64,000 nucleotides of DNA from Desmodus rotundus (taxonomy: Eukaryota > Chordata > Mammalia > Chiroptera > Phyllostomidae): NCBI RefSeq assembly GCF_022682495.2, contig NC_071387.1:147194024-147258023 (forward strand). Direction: 5' to 3'. Position 1 is the stretch's first letter. Every line of letters begins with the position of its first letter. A program made the position numbers and the translations under genes. The notes beneath the pieces were generated by a model, which ran no database searches, was not told the DNA's origin, and saw nothing but the letters and a program-made list of their open reading frames with translations. Shown here piece by piece: positions 1 through 11,683 of the stretch.

Positions 1-359
1 TCCATCAACAATATTTAAAAGTGCTTATTTCCTTACCTTCAAAATCCTTAATATAAACAAATCATTTTTCTTTCAATCTGATCTTATTGAACAACTTGCT
101 CTTTATTATAATAACAATGTGTTATGGCTATCCCTTGAGGTCATTAAAAAGAGAGCTCTAACTCATTCTTTTAAATAGCTGTATAATGTTTCACACTAGC
201 TGGTACTTTTAAGCTTATACTTGTTTTGTTGTTGTTGCTATTGTTAGTAATAAGCACTTTTGAACAAGGATTCTTGTGTAAAGGAAGATTGCTAGTTCAA
301 ATCCCATGTGAATATCTAATTTTAACAGACACCATTGAATTTTTTTTCATTTTAACAAA

Positions 360-915
360 CTTGCTTCCCTGACCATTCAGTCCTTAATTTATTCAAACTA
401 CTTATTACTATCTGAAAATTTTTATTCATGTATTTGGAAATTTTACTCTGTTCACCTCTAGAATGCAAGCCCCTATAGGTGGGGACTTTGTCCAATTTGC
501 TATCTGCCCAACATGTATATTAGGCAATAGGTTAATGAATGAATGAGTGCAAGTGTGGATGACAAATATGGTGCCTTCCTACTTCCTAGCTTTTGTTCGT
601 GCTATTCCCTCTTCCAGAAATATTGTTACCTGTCAAAGTGCACTTACTCTTCAAGGCCTAGTTCCAATTCCTCTCATGAACCATCCCTTGGCCCTCTTCT
701 TCTCAGAAGTGACTTTCTCCTTTATTCAGGTCTCTACATTACTCTGTGCTATAGTATTCCTGCACTTACCCCATTCTGGCTTCCACCATAATAATGGCAT
801 TAGTTGTCCGCACAGCTGTCTTTGGAATAGATTATAGACTCCGTGAGCAGAGAACCCATGTCCATTCATCCTTGTGTCCGCCAGAGTACTGATCTTTGTC
901 CCTTGCACTCGCATA
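360..915 (+). repeat. L2 LINE 3'-end relics (two successive)
   Basis: Two successive blocks read like the non-coding 3' part of L2, an extinct CR1-clade LINE. The first (about 360-550) runs from a 'ttccctgacca' block through 'tagaatgcaagcccc...ggggactttgtcc' to a 'gaatgaatgag' end. The second (about 570-915) repeats the same order: a 'gctattccctcttccag' block, then 'tagactccgtgagcagagaacccatgtcc'-type sequence. Short open frames of 82-96 codons across this stretch are not coding. Divergence is high, so subfamily and exact ends are uncertain. Confidence 0.6.
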
Positions 916-1164
916 ATTTGTAATTTAATTGAAGAGTTACCATAAGTTCCTTAATACTTTTAGCATCAGTGTTGGTAGAAAAATAGTCAAATCTAGAAAC
1001 AGAAAAATGGCTATGAATTCTACTTCTCTTTTAGCTGTAAGAAATTGGATTATGATTTCTGACTTGCAATGTTGCAGTGAAAAGTAAACCTGAAACATGT
1101 GTGTGTGAGGTACACATAAAGAATACATATTTCAAGCAGAGTCAGGAACATGGTAGATGGGTAT

Positions 1165-1240
1165 TTGATGATTCATGCATTCAGTCAGTAAATAAATTCG
1201 AGTGACTGCATGTGCCAGACACTAATGATGATGATTATGA
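1165..1240 (-). repeat. Short antisense L2 3'-end fragment, possible
   Basis: The order 'attcatgcattcagtcagtaaataaa ... tgccagacact' resembles the reverse complement of the L2 terminus (a cattcaacaaatattt-like stretch, then tgtgccaggcact). It is followed by a small GAT/ATG triplet run at 1225-1246. The fragment is short and degraded. Confidence 0.35.
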
Positions 1241-1299
1241 TGATGAAGTCTCGAGCCTTAGTAAAGTTCCCATTGATATATGCTTGTCACCCAGGGAAG

Positions 1300-4200
1300 A
1301 ATCAATAACAAGGAAATATATTTTAATCTAAGTAAGAGGTTTGAAGTTCAGGTATACATTATGTTGGAACAACAGGATTTCAGTTTTGAGATGCTCTTTT
1401 AATTTCTTTAAAAGCAAATTTCACTTCATTGGGAAATTAGTAAGCACAGAATCCCTTCTTAATATAAGCTTCAAAATAAAATAAAGAACATACAAATTAC
1501 TTCTGAGGTTGTGTTAGGTAAAGTGTACAAAATATATTTCTATAAGTATATTAGCATGTGGAGCAAAAATAAAATTTTGAGTATGGCATTTATCAAAATA
1601 ATAAAGTGAAACTAAGTTTGGTGACTGCATTTCAGATTTTGAAAAATGTTCCCAACCAAACAGTCAGCTTAAAGTGTGTAAGCTTTCAGCATCTAAGTCT
1701 TTTAAATAAAGTCATGGTATTGTATTCCACTTCTGAGGGGAAAAATGCAGTAACTATTACTAACTGCCAATAGCTAGAATTTTTATTTAATCAGAACAAA
1801 GACCAAATAGCAGTATAATGCCTGAAATTTAAAGTTCAGTAAATGTTTTTATGTTGCTCCATTTCTGGTATGTAGATGGAACTTTCTGACACAGTTCCTT
1901 TCTTGAAAAGTGTATGTTCATGATTTTTCATCCTGTGCCTTTTTGATTTTATTAGGGGTTCAGAAAGTGTAAAATGTTGTCATTCATCTACTAGGAAAAA
2001 AATGTGACTTTTGGATTAATATGATTTAAGCTTTGTATTATGGCTTTCTTTACACATAATATCTGTCATTTAAATTTTTGTTTTAAGTATTATTTTTTAC
2101 TTTCAAAAATAAAAGACAATACCAGCAATGAATTATCAGTTTAATGGAATATTACTTAGTGCCACTAATATTTGAAAAATTAGAATAGATTGTTTCTGAA
2201 TATAAATGTAAAACAAGTTAAGAGAAATTAATTTTATTTCCTTACTTATTTAAATAATTACATTAATAGGAAAATAAATCTTCAAAAATATATGATTACC
2301 TTAGAAATGAAAACAAATTTACTTATCCTTCTTCAGAACTAAGGATGAAGATGTTTTTCATTATATCACTCAATGTTTATTTTCAAAAGGATTCATATGA
2401 TAATGATTTTATTTTCTAGAATCTTGAGTCTTGAAAAATCTGAACTAGCTTGTTTTCTTTTTTCATCTAATAAGATTTCTACAATGACTGTGCATTTTCT
2501 TTTCTGCTTTTGTTTGGTTTGGTTTCATTTAGGAACTCTCAGTTTACCTTAGTGTCCAAACAGAGCAATTATAGTACCATTGACATCATTACCTCCTCCT
2601 TTTTCTTAAAAAAATCCTTTCTTTTAATCTTTATGTTAACTGCCTTATATACCCTGTGTTTCATATGTAAGGTCCTGAAGTTCTTTCAAATATTGTAAAT
2701 TTATAAAAGGCTTTTTCCTTTAAAATTCTATTTGTTGTTATTTGATTTAGGAGATGAAGATGGGGGCAACAATTAAATATGTACACATTTTTTAAGCAAA
2801 GCAAAATAACCTTGTTTTGTTCAGATTTAATTATTGGGAAAAGTCTAATTACTATTGTAGGTACCACTAAGAAAGATAGAAGCAATTGGACCTTTGAGAA
2901 TATGTGTGGCAATCTGGAGATGCTGGGACCATGAAATAAGTCCCCATTGTAGAAATGAAACTGGAGTCAGGGTAGGGGATGAGAGAGGACTGAGCCCTGG
3001 AAAGGATTTGAACTTGCACTGGATACAGCCTCAGAGCAGGAGCACACCTCACAGAATCTTTCCTCTTTTTGCCTGGATTGAATGTTAGGCGTTTTAGTTA
3101 GATATACCAAATGTTATAACAAATAAACTTAAAATTGGAAAATGTTAAAGAGTTTGACTTAAAAATAAGAGATTACACTTCTTTTAAGATGGACTGGTGA
3201 TTAGTTTTGTTCTTTAAATGTATTTATTTCTAGAGAAGAATTATGAAAGGTAAGTTTTGAGCTAAAGTAGGAGTTTTCATTTCTGAGAGATGATTGACGA
3301 TGACAGACCGAAGGAGAAGCAGCGGCCTTATTTTAAAGTTGCCTGGGGAAACGGTTCTATTCTTTGACATTTAGTTTCTTTATGTGATGGTAGATGGCAT
3401 TGTGATCAGTTATGGTGATAATGACCACCATGGTCACATTTATTAGCCTTCTACTTGTAATATTTCTTTAACCGAAGTGTAAATTAAGTTTCCCAGTTAT
3501 GGTTTAAAACAGTGACAGCCAATTAAGACAAAATGTAGGCTGAGTTGGTTGGCTGAATTTTAAGAAAGGTGAATCCTCCAGGGCCCTGTCCTTCACTGGA
3601 GGACTTGATCACATTTTATCCTCTCCTCCAGTTTCTGCCATCCCAAGAAATACTTTGTTTTTCTATTAATACCTGCTATTTGGCATCAGGCTGTTATAGG
3701 TAGACCCATCTGTAGAATAATTGGATTCAAAGCCATTAGCATCTGAGTTGGCAAAGTTAAGTTTAAAATGAATGGAGTTGTAAGTATTCAATTCAGTTAA
3801 AAATTGCAATTTTAATCCACTGATTTTGTTTTATTTTATTTACTTTTAAGACTGGTAGTGATAGCCCAAAGATGAATATTATTGCAGAAACTCTGGGAAT
3901 TCCAGTATCTTTACATTCCAGTGAGAATCTGCAATTTGCAATACTTTATAAGCTTTGAGTTGAAATAAAACATTGCATATAGAAGTAAATTATTAAAGTG
4001 AGAGGCTTCACTGAACAGAGAAATAGTGGTCTAGTCTGAATTGGAAATAAGATCAAAACATGTTATCAATCCTGTTTACAAGTTATTACATTAAATTTAA
4101 CTCTAAATTAGTATAATAAAGTGTATAAAATTAATGGTCCATCTTAAATCATGCAGTCTTCCCTTATAAATTATAAAAAATGCATTTAAAAAAAGAAAAC

Positions 4201-5142
4201 TCAATAGTCATGGGTAACCATCAAAAATCTTTTCAAACTTGCATATTACCTTTCAATCCACATGAGGATGCCAACTATATTCACAATAGCAGTATGTCAC
4301 AATAAATCAGGCTTAACCAACAGTTTCTCCAAATGCTCAATAAAAAATTTCCATTTTGTTATCTTTTCTAGCTTATGAAGTCCTGTTTTTTAACCCTATG
4401 GTGTCACATAGTTTTATTGAAAGGGAAATTTTAGTAAATTGATAATAAAGTCTAAGAACACTGGTTCAGAAGGGTTCCGAGTCTTCGCCAGAGTTCAGCA
4501 GGTGACCGACCAGCAGCACTGCGCATGGGAGCAGGAGGTTCTTTTGATGAAGAAAATATTTATTATTGATGTTCAGAGATTTTTTTTGCATTCTATCTAC
4601 TATTCCTAGCAAATACGAAAATAATTCAGTTTCTTGCCTTTTAAAATTGGGTTTCCTACTTATAATAGTCCTTTTTGTGGGTCGAGTGGAGTTAACCCCT
4701 TATGAACCTTAACATACAAATTCTATATATTATGATTACTCACATGTCTGAAACATACTTCTCTCTGCCTTAGTTCATGAAAAATAGTTTTCATAGAATT
4801 TTGAAAAAAAAACGTGCCCCAGTCTTCTCTCATCATTATTTGCCTGCTTATTCCTTGACTTATTGTATTTTATAATATGGTGAGAATGTCTGGAGCAGGC
4901 TCAGTTTGGGTCCTTTGTGGGAAACTGCATTTTTTTCAATCTGAACTACTATATGAAGAAGTTTCTTCATTCTTACAGTTTTAAACATATTAGAAATTCC
5001 TTTTTTCTATAGTTTAAAAGTTATCAGTAGGCTTATTTTAATCAATCATTCTCAGAACACAAGTCTTTTCAGTTTGCTCAGAAAATATTGATTGTGCTTT
5101 ATCTCTCATTGCTTTTGTTCTGATTCTTTCAGTTTTACATTT
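1300..5142. other. Unassigned AT-rich sequence
   Basis: I recognise no gene, RNA or repeat family here. Open frames are short (82 codons or fewer) with no protein similarity I know. Ancient repeats too decayed to see by eye are likely present. Confidence 0.5.
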
Positions 5143-6299
5143 AAGAAAACTACAAAGGCAGGAAATTTCAGGTATCCCATGCAGCAATATTTTCACTGAT
5201 ACATCCCCTAGGGCAAGGGACATAAAGGAAAGAATAAACAAATGGGACTACATTAAACTAAAAACCTTCTGATGGCTAAAGAAACCATCATCAAAATGAA
5301 AAGGGAACTGAAATATGGGAAAATATATTTGCCAATGATACCTTGGACAAGGGTCTGATCTCCAAAATATATAAAGAACTCACATGACTCCACTCCAGGA
5401 AGACAAGCAATCCAATTAAAAATATGGCAAAGGACCTGAACAGATACTTCTTCAAGGAGGACATACAGAGGGCCCAGATATATGAAAAGATGCTCAGCAT
5501 CACTATCCATCAGAAAGATGGAAATGAAAACCACAATGAGATACCACTTCACACCTGTCAGAATGGCCATCATTAATAAATCAACAAACAACAAGTGCTG
5601 GCGAGGTTGTGGAGAAAATGGAACCCTAGTACACTGTTGGTTGGAATGCGGACTGGTGCAGCTAGTGTGGAAAACAGTGTGGAATTTCCTCAGAAAACTA
5701 AAAATGAAACTGCTTTACAATCCAGCATTCCCACTGCTGGAACTGTGCCCTAAGATTCCTGAATCACCAATTCAAAAGAACCTATGCACCCCAATGTTCA
5801 CAGCAGCATTATTTACAATAGCCAAGTGCTGGAAGCAACCTAAGTGCCCATCAGTAAATGAGTAGATCAAAAAACTGTGGTACATTTACACAATGGAATA
5901 CCATGAAGCAGAAAGAAAGAAGCAGCTCCTACCCTTTGCAACAGCATGGATGGAACTGGAGAGCATTATGCTAAGTGACATAAGCCAAGTGGTGAAAGAC
6001 AAATATCATACAATCTCACCTTTAAGTGGAACCTAATCACCAAAACAAATAAGCAAGCAAAATATAACCAAAGATATTGAAATTAAGAGCAGTCTGACAG
6101 CAACCAGAGGGGAGGTTGTAGGGGATAATGGGGGAAAGAAGGGGCAGGGACAAGCAAAGGAACATGAATGGAGGACTCATGGGCATGGACAATGGGGGGT
6201 ATTGACTATGGAGTGGAGGGGCAGCGTAGGGCTCAGCATTGGGGAAAAACTATAGGTGGGACAACTATAACTGAACAATAATAAAAAAAGAAAACTACA
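5143..6299 (+). mobile_element. 5'-truncated LINE-1 with 12-bp target-site duplication
   Basis: A young bat-type L1 body (5155-6287) is flanked by an exact 12-bp direct repeat, aagaaaactaca, at 5143-5154 and 6288-6299. It holds the last part of ORF2 (about 5200-5990), the G/A-rich 3' UTR and the end 'aactgaacaataataaa' plus A tail. The translated frame at 5482-5865 keeps the ORF2p C-terminal cysteine motif C-x3-C-x7-H-x4-C (CWRGC ... VHCWLEC), which is associated with RNA binding in the L1 ribonucleoprotein. Frames are broken elsewhere and reverse transcriptase (RT) and endonuclease (EN) are absent, so the copy is dead. It was made by target-primed reverse transcription that stopped early. 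Confidence 0.9.
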
Positions 6300-7522
6300 T
6301 GGTTGTTTGAATGTCTTGTTTTTATTTTCCATCCTCTACATCAGTCATCACTTGCATTATTTTAAATTGGTCCCATTCTCCTGAGTTCTGGGAAGACTCT
6401 TGAGTTTTCACACACTTCAATGATAAACCTCTCCTTAGTACACACACTTCTTGCTACAGTCTCCAACATGAGTTTTAACTTAGCTATAGCATTTTTTTTT
6501 TAGCAATCCATCCTTATCTCATCCTTGTGGCTTTTTCCTCAACTAGTTATTTATTACATTCTCCTTTTATTTCTTAAAGGTCATGTCTTTTGAACTTTAC
6601 TGAAGATGCCAAACAGTTCTTGGAAGCTTTCTGCTGATTCCTATTCTGAATTATAGGAAGTATCATTTGTCTTCTGAATTTATACTTTATTTGACAATAT
6701 TTTTTCATAGGTCACATGTATTTCTTTTCTCTCATCCTCAAACAACGTAAGATCAAAATTTTCAATAAACAAATTGGGCTGAGAGGCCAATATATAGTTT
6801 CCACTTAAATTCCAAGATTCTAGATTCTTCAATCAATAAGATATGTGTTTGGAGGAACCCCGATCCAAACACGCACTGTGCCACTTCACCACTGCCAGGG
6901 ATCTGCAGTCTCAGCTATGTTGTGTTGAGGGCCTGGTGGTGGTGGAAGACAGGAGAGTGAGGAGAGTGGCGAAGGACAGCATTCTGCCTACCCTTGAGTG
7001 GTAGCGTGTAGGGACTGTGGTGGACGGCTTCCAATCTGGTAAGTAGTGGGCCTCCTAGGAGCACAGGAGCAGAGACTGGTCAAGTGCATCAGTCTTTTCT
7101 ACTCTTTTTAAAGATAGTCTAAAGCAAAAAAAAATTTGCTTATAAATCCAAACTGTTAATAAATGCAGATTTTTATTTTCAGATTTATCTGAGTATAAAT
7201 CTTGGATTTTGCCACAGACTTTCTGTAATTCCAAGCGAGTAACTTAACCCCTCCTAGTTTTTATGTTCTTATATGTAAAACATGGCATCTACAAAAGTAC
7301 CTGACAAAAGCAAATGCTAAAAATAATTTTCATTCTCAAAAAAAAGAAAATAAATAAAGATAGTCCTTATATCATGAAGCAGTTCAGGATATTTCATTAG
7401 CTAAAGCCTGGAGAGGATTTTCTCAATCTGTCTAGATTTGCACTTAGTAAATTAAACAAATTTATGTACCACATGGGGCAAAGGATAATGGAAGAACTGC
7501 TTTAAGTTTCAGTTAACTTCTC
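6300..7522. other. Unassigned sequence between L1 insertions
   Basis: No gene or repeat is recognised. A moderately GC-rich island at about 6855-7080 with several short GTGG/GAGAG motifs stands out from its AT-rich surroundings, but has no open frame or known family that I can name. Confidence 0.45.
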
Positions 7523-7907
7523 TGTAAAGTTGAATATTCTTTTTTTAAAAAATTATTTTATTATTGTTCAATTAGAGTTGTCTGCATTTTCTCCCCACCC
7601 CTCTACCCCACCCCAGCCAAACCCACCTCCCTCCCCTGCTTCCACCATCCCCCTTGGTTTTGTCGATGTATCCTTTATAGTATTTCCTGAAAACCCTTCT
7701 CCCCACTGTCCTTTCCTCCTCCCCTCTGGCTATTGTTAGATTGTTCTTAACTTCAATGTCTCTGGTTATATTTTGTTTGCTTTTTTCTTCTGTTGATTAT
7801 GTTCCAGGTAAAGGTGAGATCATATGGTATTTGTCCCTCACCACCTGGCTTAGAGAAAAAGAAGGAGCTTATACCCTTTGCAACAGCATGTAAACTTGAA
7901 TATTCTT
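7523..7907 (-). mobile_element. Short LINE-1 with twin-primed 5' inversion
   Basis: L1 3' sequence lies on the minus strand at 7542-7851 (poly-T, then 'attgttcaattagagttg', then C/T-rich 3' UTR). The next 37 bases (about 7852-7888: 'agaaaaagaaggagctt' and onward to 'caacagcatg') match the adjacent ORF2-end region in the opposite, plus orientation. Flanks are a 19-bp direct repeat with one mismatch: tgtaaagttgaatattctt at 7523-7541 and tgtaaacttgaatattctt at 7889-7907. One repeat around both orientations shows a single insertion with an inverted 5' end. No coding capacity remains. Confidence 0.85.
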
Positions 7908-8446
7908 GTGAAAGCTTTGTTTTCTCATCTCCCATACAAGAGCAAAAAAGAACACACAGGTTACCATTTCAAAGTCACCTCTCCCTGGTCCCTCCCTGCC
8001 CGGAGGAAATAGGGTGCTCTCTTTCATCAACACATGATTAACCACCATTCCCAACAAAACAGCAGTTACTTCCCTGAGCATGCTTATAAATGTGAAATCC
8101 AACGTGTTCTTTGCTTTATTATTGCAACCATTATTTAGTTTCATTATAAAACGTTTGAGGGCAAGAAAGGATAATTAATGCAATTAAGTTTTCATGGTTT
8201 ATTAATTCCCTAATTTTAGCAAGTGTTTTAATGGAACTCTAGCACAAAAATGAAGATGAAATTCATTATCTCTAATATAACAGTGCCAAATAGAACAAAA
8301 TAATAACTCCAAAACTCAAAATATTCTATAAATGAGCACTGATTATTTAATAGAGAGTCTCTAAACTACACATAGAGTATACAATGTGAATACATTTTTC
8401 TTTCTCTGTGTTTCCGGATGAATACATTTAGGGAAATGGGAGGAGT
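7908..8446. other. Unassigned sequence
   Basis: Sequence between two L1 insertions. No gene, SINE or LTR is recognised. Short open frames on both strands are not supported as genes. Confidence 0.45.
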
Positions 8447-9520
8447 GAGGCTTAACTTTTGTTTGTTTGTTTGTTTGTTTTGTGCTTTATTTTTTTTAAT
8501 TTTAATTTTATATTGTTATTCAATTACAGTTGTGTGCCTTTTCTCCCCATCCTTCCTCCCCACCCCAGCTGAACACCCCTCCCTCCCCCACCTCCACCCT
8601 CTCCCTTGATTTTGTCCGTATGTCCTTTATAGTAGTTCCTGTAATCCCCTCTCATCACTGTTCCCTCCCCACTCCCCCCTGCCCATTGTTAGATTGTTCT
8701 TAACTTCAATGTCTCTGGTTATATTTTGTTTCCTTTTTTCTTCTATTGATTATGTTCCAGTTAAAGGTGAGATCATATGGTATTTGTCCCTCACCGCCTG
8801 GCTTATTTCACTTAACATAATGCTCTCCAGTTCCATCCATGCTGTTGCAAAGGGTATAAACTCCTTCTTTCTCTCTGCTGTGTAGAATTCCATTGTGTAA
8901 ATATACCATAGTTTTTGGATCCACTCATTTGCTGATGGGCACTTAGGTTGCTTCCAGTACTTGGCTATTGTAAATTATGCTGCTATGAACATTGGGGTGC
9001 ACAGGTTCTTTTGGATTGGTGTTTCAGTGTTCTTAGGGTATAATCCCAGCAGCGGAATTACTGGGTCAAAGGGCAGTTCCAATTTTAGTTTTCTGAGGAA
9101 ATTCCATACTGTTTTCCACAGTGGCCTCACCAGTCTGCATTCCCACCAACAGTGCACTAGGGTTCCCTTTTCTCCGCATCCTCTCCAACATTTGTTTGTG
9201 GATTTGTTTATGTTGGCCACTCTGACTTGTGTGAGATGGTACCTCATTGTGGTTTTAATTTGCATCTGTCTGATGGCTAGTGATGCTGAGCATCTTTTCA
9301 TATGTCTCTGGGCCCTCTGTATGTCTTCCTTGGAGAACTGTCTGTTCAAGTCCTTTGCCCATTTTTTAATTGGGTTGTTTGTCTTCCTATAGTGGATTCG
9401 TGTGAGTTCTTTACATATTTTGGAGATCAGGCCCTTGTCTGAGGTATCATTAGCAAATATGTTTTCCCATACTGTTGGTTCTCTTTGTAATTTGGTGCTG
9501 TTTTCTTTAGAGGCTTAACT
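8447..9520 (-). mobile_element. 5'-truncated LINE-1 with 11-bp TSD and (CAAA)n tail
   Basis: The L1 body is on the minus strand at 8458-9509, between exact 11-bp repeats gaggcttaact at 8447-8457 and 9510-9520. On its own strand it ends 'aattgaataacaatataaa', then an A-rich tail that becomes a (CAAA)n microsatellite (8459-8480 as GTTT). ORF2 C-terminal sequence stays open for 124 codons (9349 down to 8975) and retains the cysteine motif CWRGC-x7-HCWWEC. Everything upstream of the ORF2 C-terminus is missing. A plus-strand 143-codon frame over the same bases is antisense to ORF2 and is not a gene. Confidence 0.88.
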
Positions 9521-10439
9521 ATTTTTAAAGTACACACCTGTATCATCACACTGTAGCTTACCTGAAATATATCTGAATGTGCATCTCAACAATCTTTTCC
9601 TTTTTGTTTATTTCGAGATTAAAATTTAGTCAACACTTCTTAGAAGAGCTTTAAATATTAGACACGGTACTGATATTTCCCTTTGCTTTCTAATGCTCAT
9701 GGCAATAAATGAGGAGACCGGGGTGTAAAGCTGGTCGGGCGGTATGCTCAAATCACCTACCTGGCCAGAGGAGAGACAGAGGTCAGAGAGCACTGGGTAA
9801 GAGTGCACCAGGCTGGTGCTGTTAGATGTGGGATGGGAGCTGGAACGCATTCCAAGGTGGCCCGATGTAAACTGTTCTGGTTCTGTTTTGTCCTTTTTAG
9901 GTGAGGGGTATGTGAATGCAGTACACAAACACCCTAACTGAAGGGATCACAAATCTTTTTCTCTTCCTTGGGCATGAAAGTCCATATTTTTAAATTGAAC
10001 TTTCATTTATCATCTTTACTTCTTAGGTAACAGAATAGTTATTTATCTATCTTTCTGAAAGCTACTAATATTATCAAATAATTGCTAATGTTCCTTTTAG
10101 TACTGAAATCAAGTAAGAAAGTGAGAGTAAATAAGTGTGTGTGTGGTGACCTTATGGAAGAATAGGAAAACAAATTTTGCCATCATTTCTGTCCTAAAAG
10201 TTATCGGGGATCTCCAACATCATTCTTTTCCTTTAGACCTAAGACTGAGAATTGAATTAATCACAGCCTTGCGTTCAAATCACATGCTCATTCTTGGTCC
10301 ATTTTTATTTGCACAACTGTCTAAAAATAGTTAGTACTTGTGAATCCAAATCTAGAGCAAAACTAAGAACTTGGAAATAGTGACTGGCATCCTTTTGCCC
10401 CCCTCAATTCAGGCCAAGTATTATCCTGAATCACATGTT
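9521..10439. other. Unassigned sequence
   Basis: No gene or repeat recognised. A 100-codon minus-strand frame (9928-9626) has no features I can connect to a protein family and is probably chance. Confidence 0.45.
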
Positions 10440-10950
10440 TATCATTAGCCTATCTTCCTTTCTGCATGTAAAATACATGTGTTTTTCTTCCATGTGTATT
10501 ATACATATGCATTTACACACATATATATGCACACACTTATTTTTGTTTAAATTTATGAAAAAAATATGCTATGTGTAATTTTGGGGAAGTTATTGTTTCA
10601 TACTATTGCACTGCCAAGATTCATTTGTATTTTGTCTGTTACTATAGTTTGATCATTTTTACTTCTCTGAAATATACCACATCATAGTCATCAACTCTCG
10701 AAGGTGGAATCACAATTCACAATAGGTTTTTTTCTACAGTGAGCAATGCTGCTTATGCTGCTAAAAACATTCTTGAATAGAAGATCTCTTATACATATGC
10801 ATGTATTTCTCTTGAGAATATATTCATAAGATTGGAGTTTCTGGGCCACAAGAACTCTATGGTTTTTCAGCTCTAGGAGTTCAGCTCTAATGTCAAATTG
10901 ATTTCCAATATGACTGCATCAGTTCCCACTTACATTTTGAATTGTTTATT
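10440..10950 (-). mobile_element. Ancient LINE-1 fragment, antisense
   Basis: The order of landmarks matches the reverse complement of an old L1M-type ORF2 3' region: a 'cagtgagcaatgctgctt' block, 'catatgcatgtatttctctt', 'ggagtttctgggccac', then 'gatttccaatatgactgcatcagttcccac'. Divergence is high and no open frame survives. Ends are approximate and subfamily is not assignable by eye. Confidence 0.6.
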
Positions 10951-11683
10951 GTGCCTTAGGTAAATACAAACATTGACACAACCTTTGATAAATATCCAAG
11001 CAGTGAATGTTCACTGAGCAGCAACAGGTGGGCTGTGGGCTGGGCGTGCCCTAGAGGCAAACCAAGAAACCATTGTCACAACCCATCCCCTCAAAAACTT
11101 CACCATCTGGTAAAGTAAAACCTCCATTGCATGATGTGGATTGAAAAAATTCACACACACACAGACAGAGTGAATGAGCCCTGGTTCTACTCTCTATGTG
11201 TGAGAAAGAACTTCAGCAAATTGAGGGAGGTAGACTAGCTTAGTGCTTTTCAAATTGTGTCCTGTGGACTTTACTCAGTATATCTATAAAGGTGTGAATG
11301 CTGGAGATTACATGGTTGCTGGGGGTAGAGTGAAGGGAGGGAAAGAAAAGATATGTCCACAACTCTAGATCCACCAACACTGCTGACAAAGCAGTTTCAG
11401 TTTTGACTCTAGTTATTATATATTTCATGTGATAAAGCTCTTCTGTCGATTAGCCCAATCAAAAGATATAGGTTATCTCTTCAGTCCCTTTCTGCTGTAA
11501 TGTTCTGTGACTATGCATTTTTTTAATGCTAGAGAGTAAACATTAACCATAGATGGAAGATAATTTTAGGCTAAAAGCTACAGTTCTTGAACTGAACTTG
11601 GGAAGAAGTAGTAAAACAAGAATTTTCAATGTTACTTAAAAAAATAAGAAAATAGGTGTTTTGTTATAAAATAAAATGTTCAT
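10951..11683. other. Unassigned sequence
   Basis: Nothing firm. A segment near 11230-11300 ('gtgcttttcaaattgtgtcc') faintly resembles the end of a MER5-like DNA transposon, too weak to call. Confidence 0.4.

Noticed and set aside
547..837. 96- and 82-codon plus-strand frames
   Set aside because: They overlap each other in different phases and lie over L2 3' UTR relics.
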